64,000 nucleotides of DNA. Origin: Chelativorans salis. GTDB taxonomy: Bacteria > Pseudomonadota > Alphaproteobacteria > Rhizobiales > Rhizobiaceae. Both the position numbers and the translations under genes were made by a program. Within the stretch, counting starts at the first letter, position 1, and every line of letters starts with the position of its first letter. The stretch lies in NCBI RefSeq assembly GCF_025336525.1, contig NZ_JAOCZP010000002.1, positions 682,001 to 746,000 on the forward strand. The letters are read 5' to 3'. This document shows, piece by piece, positions 61,375 to 64,000 of this stretch. Below the pieces are notes generated by a model that saw only the letters and a list, made by a program, of their open reading frames with translations, was not told where the DNA came from and made no database searches.

Positions 61375-61824
61375 CTACTCCCTGACAGTCTCCATCGCCA
61401 CGAATGTCGATGTATGCGAGACGTGGGGCAGGCCTGAGATCTTTTCGCCCAGCACGCGGCGATAGGTCTGGATGTCCTTCGTGCGTACCTTCAAAAGATA
61501 GTCGAAGCTCGCCGCGATCATGTGGCACTGGTCGATTTCGGGCACGGCCATAACGGCGCGGTTGAAGGCCTCCAGTGCCGCCGAGCGCGTGTCGGAGAGC
61601 GTGACCTGAACGAAGGCGACGTGGCCTTCGCCCATGCGCTCGCGGTCGACGATGGCCGCGTAGCCGCGGATGACGCCGGTTTTCTCCAGTCGCTTCAAGC
61701 GCGCCAGGACCGGCGTCTTGGACAGGCCGACGCGCCTTGCCAGTTCGGCCATCGAAAGCCGGCCATCCTGCGACAGCGCACTGAGGATATTGCGGTCGAT
61801 ACGGTCCAGTCGGTCTGAAGACAT
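61375..61824 (-). CDS. putR: Lrp/AsnC-family regulator, probable PutR
   Basis: A 149-residue regulator: N-terminal helix-turn-helix (LDRIDRNILSALSQDGRLSMAELARRVGLSKTPV) and C-terminal RAM effector domain (VAFVQVTLSDT, SFDYLLKVRTKDIQTYRR). It is divergent from putA with a 145-bp spacer. In rhizobia and Agrobacterium the Lrp-type PutR activates putA in response to proline, so that role fits the position. Confidence 0.9.
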   Translation of the reverse strand: MSSDRLDRIDRNILSALSQDGRLSMAELARRVGLSKTPVLARLKRLEKTGVIRGYAAIVDRERMGEGHVAFVQVTLSDTRSAALEAFNRAVMAVPEIDQCHMIAASFDYLLKVRTKDIQTYRRVLGEKISGLPHVSHTSTFVAMETVRE

Positions 61825-61969
61825 ATACTTTTCCAGTGCAATTGTAGATAAACCGGGACTATATCAGCTGTTTTTGCCTGACAATATCCTCATTTCAGAC
61901 CGTGACGGTGAAACCCCATATGATATGAGTCCGAAAAAACCCGCCGGCCGAAGAAGCACAGGGGAATGA

Positions 61970-64000
61970 ATGATGCTCGCATCCGATCTCGACGTCCTGC
62001 GTGGGGCGATCCGCCAGCACTATCTCGCCGACGAAGACCGCGCGCTCGCCGGTCTCATCGAGACGGTGGCGCTTTCTGCGGCGCGGCGTGAGGCGATCTC
62101 TGCGCAAGCGGCGGAGCTCGTGCGGACCGTTCGGGCTCGTTCCGACCTGCATCTGATGGAAGCTTTCCTCTCCGAATACGGGCTTTCGACCAGCGAGGGC
62201 GTGGCGCTGATGTGTCTGGCGGAAGCACTGCTGCGCGTGCCTGACGCGGAAACAGTGGACGATCTCATCCGCGACAAGATCGCCCCGCACGACTGGTCGT
62301 CTCACTCCGGTTCCTCCGCCTCCATCTTCGTCAACGCCTCCACCTGGGCGCTGATGCTCACGGGCCGCGTGCTGGACGAGAAGGGCGCCGGCGTGGAAGC
62401 GACGCTGCGTTCGATGGTGAGAAGGCTCGGCGAGCCGGTCATCCGCACCGCGGTCGCGGTGGCTATGCGCGAGATGGGCGAGCAGTTCGTGCTCGGCCGC
62501 ACTATCGGTGAGGCCGTCAAGCGTGGCCGCGCCAACATCGAAAAAGGCTACGCTTATTCCTACGACATGCTGGGCGAGGCAGCGCGCACGGAGGCCGACG
62601 CCCTGCGCTATTTCGAAGCTTACCGGCAAGCGATCGCCGCCCTTCAGGGCGAGGCGAAAAGTGGCGACATCCGCGCCAATCCGGGGATTTCCGTAAAGCT
62701 CTCGGCGCTTCATCCGCGCTACGAGGTCACGCAGCGTGAAAAGGTGCTGCCGGTAATGGCGGAGCGCCTCCTGCTGCTCGCCCGGGCGGCGCGCGCGGCG
62801 GGCATGGGACTCAATGTAGACGCCGAGGAGGCGGACCGGCTCGACCTGTCGCTCGACGTGATCGAGCGCGTTCTCGCCGATCCCTCTCTTGAAGGCTGGG
62901 ACGGCTTCGGCGTCGTCGTGCAGGCCTACAGCCAGCGCGCACCCTTCGTTGTCGACTGGCTTTACGCACTGGCCGGAAAGCTTGGCCGCAAGATCATGGT
63001 GCGGCTCGTCAAGGGTGCCTACTGGGACACCGAGATCAAGCGCGCCCAGGTGATGGGGCTGGAGAGCTATCCCGTCTTCACGCGCAAGGTGAACACGGAC
63101 GTCTCCTACATCGCCTGCGCCCGCAAGCTCCTTTCCATGACCGATCGCATCTACCCGCAATTCGCCACGCACAACGCGCATACGGTGGCGGCGGTGCTGA
63201 CCATGGCCGAGGACAAGCAGGCTTTCGAGTTCCAGCGCCTGCACGGCATGGGAGAAGCGCTGCACGAGATCGTGCGGCGGCGCGAGGGCACGCGCTGCCG
63301 CATCTATGCGCCGGTGGGCGCGCATGAGGACCTTCTTGCCTATCTGGTGCGGCGGCTTCTCGAAAACGGCGCCAACTCCTCCTTCGTGCACCAGATCGTC
63401 GACGAGGATGTGAGCGCCGACGAGATCGCCCGCGATCCCTTCGCTGCCGTCGAAGCCAACGGCAAGGCCGCCAACCCCGCCATCCCCGCGCCGGCCATGA
63501 TCTTCGATCCGCAGCGGCGGAATTCGAAGGGCTGGGACCTGACGGACCCCGGAACGCTGGCGGAGATCGAGGAGGCGCGGCGCCCCTTCCTCAGCCCCCA
63601 CTGCTGGGAGGCGCAGCCGATGACGCGGGCGGCGGGCAAGGGCGAAGCCCGTACCATCCTCAACCCGGCGCGCACGGACGAGACGGTCGGCACGGTCGTC
63701 GACGCCTCGCCCGAGCAGGCGCGGGAGGCGGTGAAGATCGCCCTTGCCGCCCAGCCCGCCTGGGCCGCCACGCCCGTTAAGGAGCGGGCGGCGGTCCTGC
63801 GGCGCATCGCCGATCTCTACGAGGCCCACGCCGCCGAGTTCTTCGCGCTGGCCGCGCGCGAGGCCGGCAAATCCCTGGCCGACGGCATCGCCGAGGTGCG
63901 CGAGGCTGTCGACTTTCTGCGCTACTACGCCAACGGCGCACCGCAGATGGAGGAGGGGACAAAGGCGCGCGGCGTCATCGTCTGCATCTCGCCGTGGAAT
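61970..64000 (+). CDS. putA: Bifunctional proline dehydrogenase/L-glutamate-gamma-semialdehyde dehydrogenase PutA (3' end cut by window)
   Basis: The frame runs from ATG 61970 to the window end (677 codons) and reads MMLASDLDVLRGAIRQHYLA. The proline dehydrogenase barrel covers roughly residues 160-470 (GNPGISVKLSALHPRY-type segment, VRLVKGAYWDTEIKRAQVMG, FATHNAHTVAA). The aldehyde dehydrogenase half starts near residue 560 and breaks off at GVIVCISPWN. There is no N-terminal ribbon-helix-helix, consistent with control by the divergent Lrp-type regulator. AGGGGA precedes the start. It oxidises proline to glutamate in two steps. Confidence 0.96.
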   Translation, partial: MMLASDLDVLRGAIRQHYLADEDRALAGLIETVALSAARREAISAQAAELVRTVRARSDLHLMEAFLSEYGLSTSEGVALMCLAEALLRVPDAETVDDLIRDKIAPHDWSSHSGSSASIFVNASTWALMLTGRVLDEKGAGVEATLRSMVRRLGEPVIRTAVAVAMREMGEQFVLGRTIGEAVKRGRANIEKGYAYSYDMLGEAARTEADALRYFEAYRQAIAALQGEAKSGDIRANPGISVKLSALHPRYEVTQREKVLPVMAERLLLLARAARAAGMGLNVDAEEADRLDLSLDVIERVLADPSLEGWDGFGVVVQAYSQRAPFVVDWLYALAGKLGRKIMVRLVKGAYWDTEIKRAQVMGLESYPVFTRKVNTDVSYIACARKLLSMTDRIYPQFATHNAHTVAAVLTMAEDKQAFEFQRLHGMGEALHEIVRRREGTRCRIYAPVGAHEDLLAYLVRRLLENGANSSFVHQIVDEDVSADEIARDPFAAVEANGKAANPAIPAPAMIFDPQRRNSKGWDLTDPGTLAEIEEARRPFLSPHCWEAQPMTRAAGKGEARTILNPARTDETVGTVVDASPEQAREAVKIALAAQPAWAATPVKERAAVLRRIADLYEAHAAEFFALAAREAGKSLADGIAEVREAVDFLRYYANGAPQMEEGTKARGVIVCISPWN

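Noticed and set aside
61895-63829. A 644-codon open frame on the minus strand opposite putA.
   Set aside because: PutA motifs on the plus strand are unambiguous; the opposite frame is a shadow rich in Arg, His and Gly.

Overview
This 64 kb window is a chromosomal segment of an alphaproteobacterium, most likely a Rhizobiales member close to the Phyllobacteriaceae (Mesorhizobium, Nitratireductor or Chelativorans type). The reasons are the high GC content, the style of RecA and its GAAC-N7-type SOS box, the very-long-chain-fatty-acid lipid A cluster headed by acpXL, PutA lacking an N-terminal ribbon-helix-helix with a divergent Lrp-type regulator, DUF1127 small proteins beside a LysR gene, and dispersed inverted repeats of the rhizobial intergenic type. 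Nothing indicates a prophage, plasmid, insertion sequence or CRISPR array.

Layout. 1-7.9 kb is housekeeping: a universal stress protein (cut by the window edge), a CinA-like domain, WrbA, tRNA-Leu(UAA), a GGDEF protein, an OmpA-type lipoprotein, the pseudouridine pair psuK-psuG, and recA. 8-18 kb is methylated-glycine catabolism: soxBDAG (tetrameric sarcosine oxidase), a divergent dimethylglycine-dehydrogenase-like flavoprotein and a GlxA/GbdR-type AraC regulator, with a DUF1194 exported protein between them. 18-19.9 kb holds DUF1127-type small proteins and a LysR regulator.

19.9-40.7 kb is the most interesting part, a corrinoid-dependent methyl-transfer island. On the minus strand from 27.8 to 19.9 kb lie a corrinoid protein, DUF1638, an ExoD-like membrane protein, a small PF13769-like protein, a MetV-like cysteine-rich protein, MetF, a methyl-H4folate:corrinoid methyltransferase and a ferredoxin-ASKHA corrinoid activase. 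Further on are two non-pyrrolysine MttB-family methyltransferases, a homocysteine S-methyltransferase, PadR and XRE regulators, a desaturase, a PhnD-like protein and a second DMGDH-like flavoprotein. My reading is that an MttB protein demethylates a quaternary amine onto the corrinoid protein, the methyl passes to H4folate, and MetF (with the MetV-like partner) oxidises methyl-H4folate, while the dimethyl and monomethyl products go to the DMGDH-like and sarcosine oxidase enzymes. The parts are known families; the assembly in a probable aerobe, the accessory proteins and the arginine/glycine-rich tails on several members look unusual.

41-45.5 kb: valine catabolism (mmsB, isobutyryl-CoA dehydrogenase), cobQ (cobalamin synthesis, which the island needs) and a TerB-like protein. 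45.8-52.1 kb: a dipeptide/oligopeptide ABC transporter with a fused double ATPase and an M20 peptidase. 52.2-57.0 kb: acpXL-fabF2-fabF1-adhXL-lpxXL for the lipid A very-long-chain acyl group, without the fabZ usually found there. 57.1-64 kb: a histidine-phosphatase-like protein, an AEC transporter, a GabD-like aldehyde dehydrogenase, a KdgK-like kinase, an Lrp regulator and putA (cut by the window end).

All assignments come from reading the translated sequences and motifs; no database search was possible.
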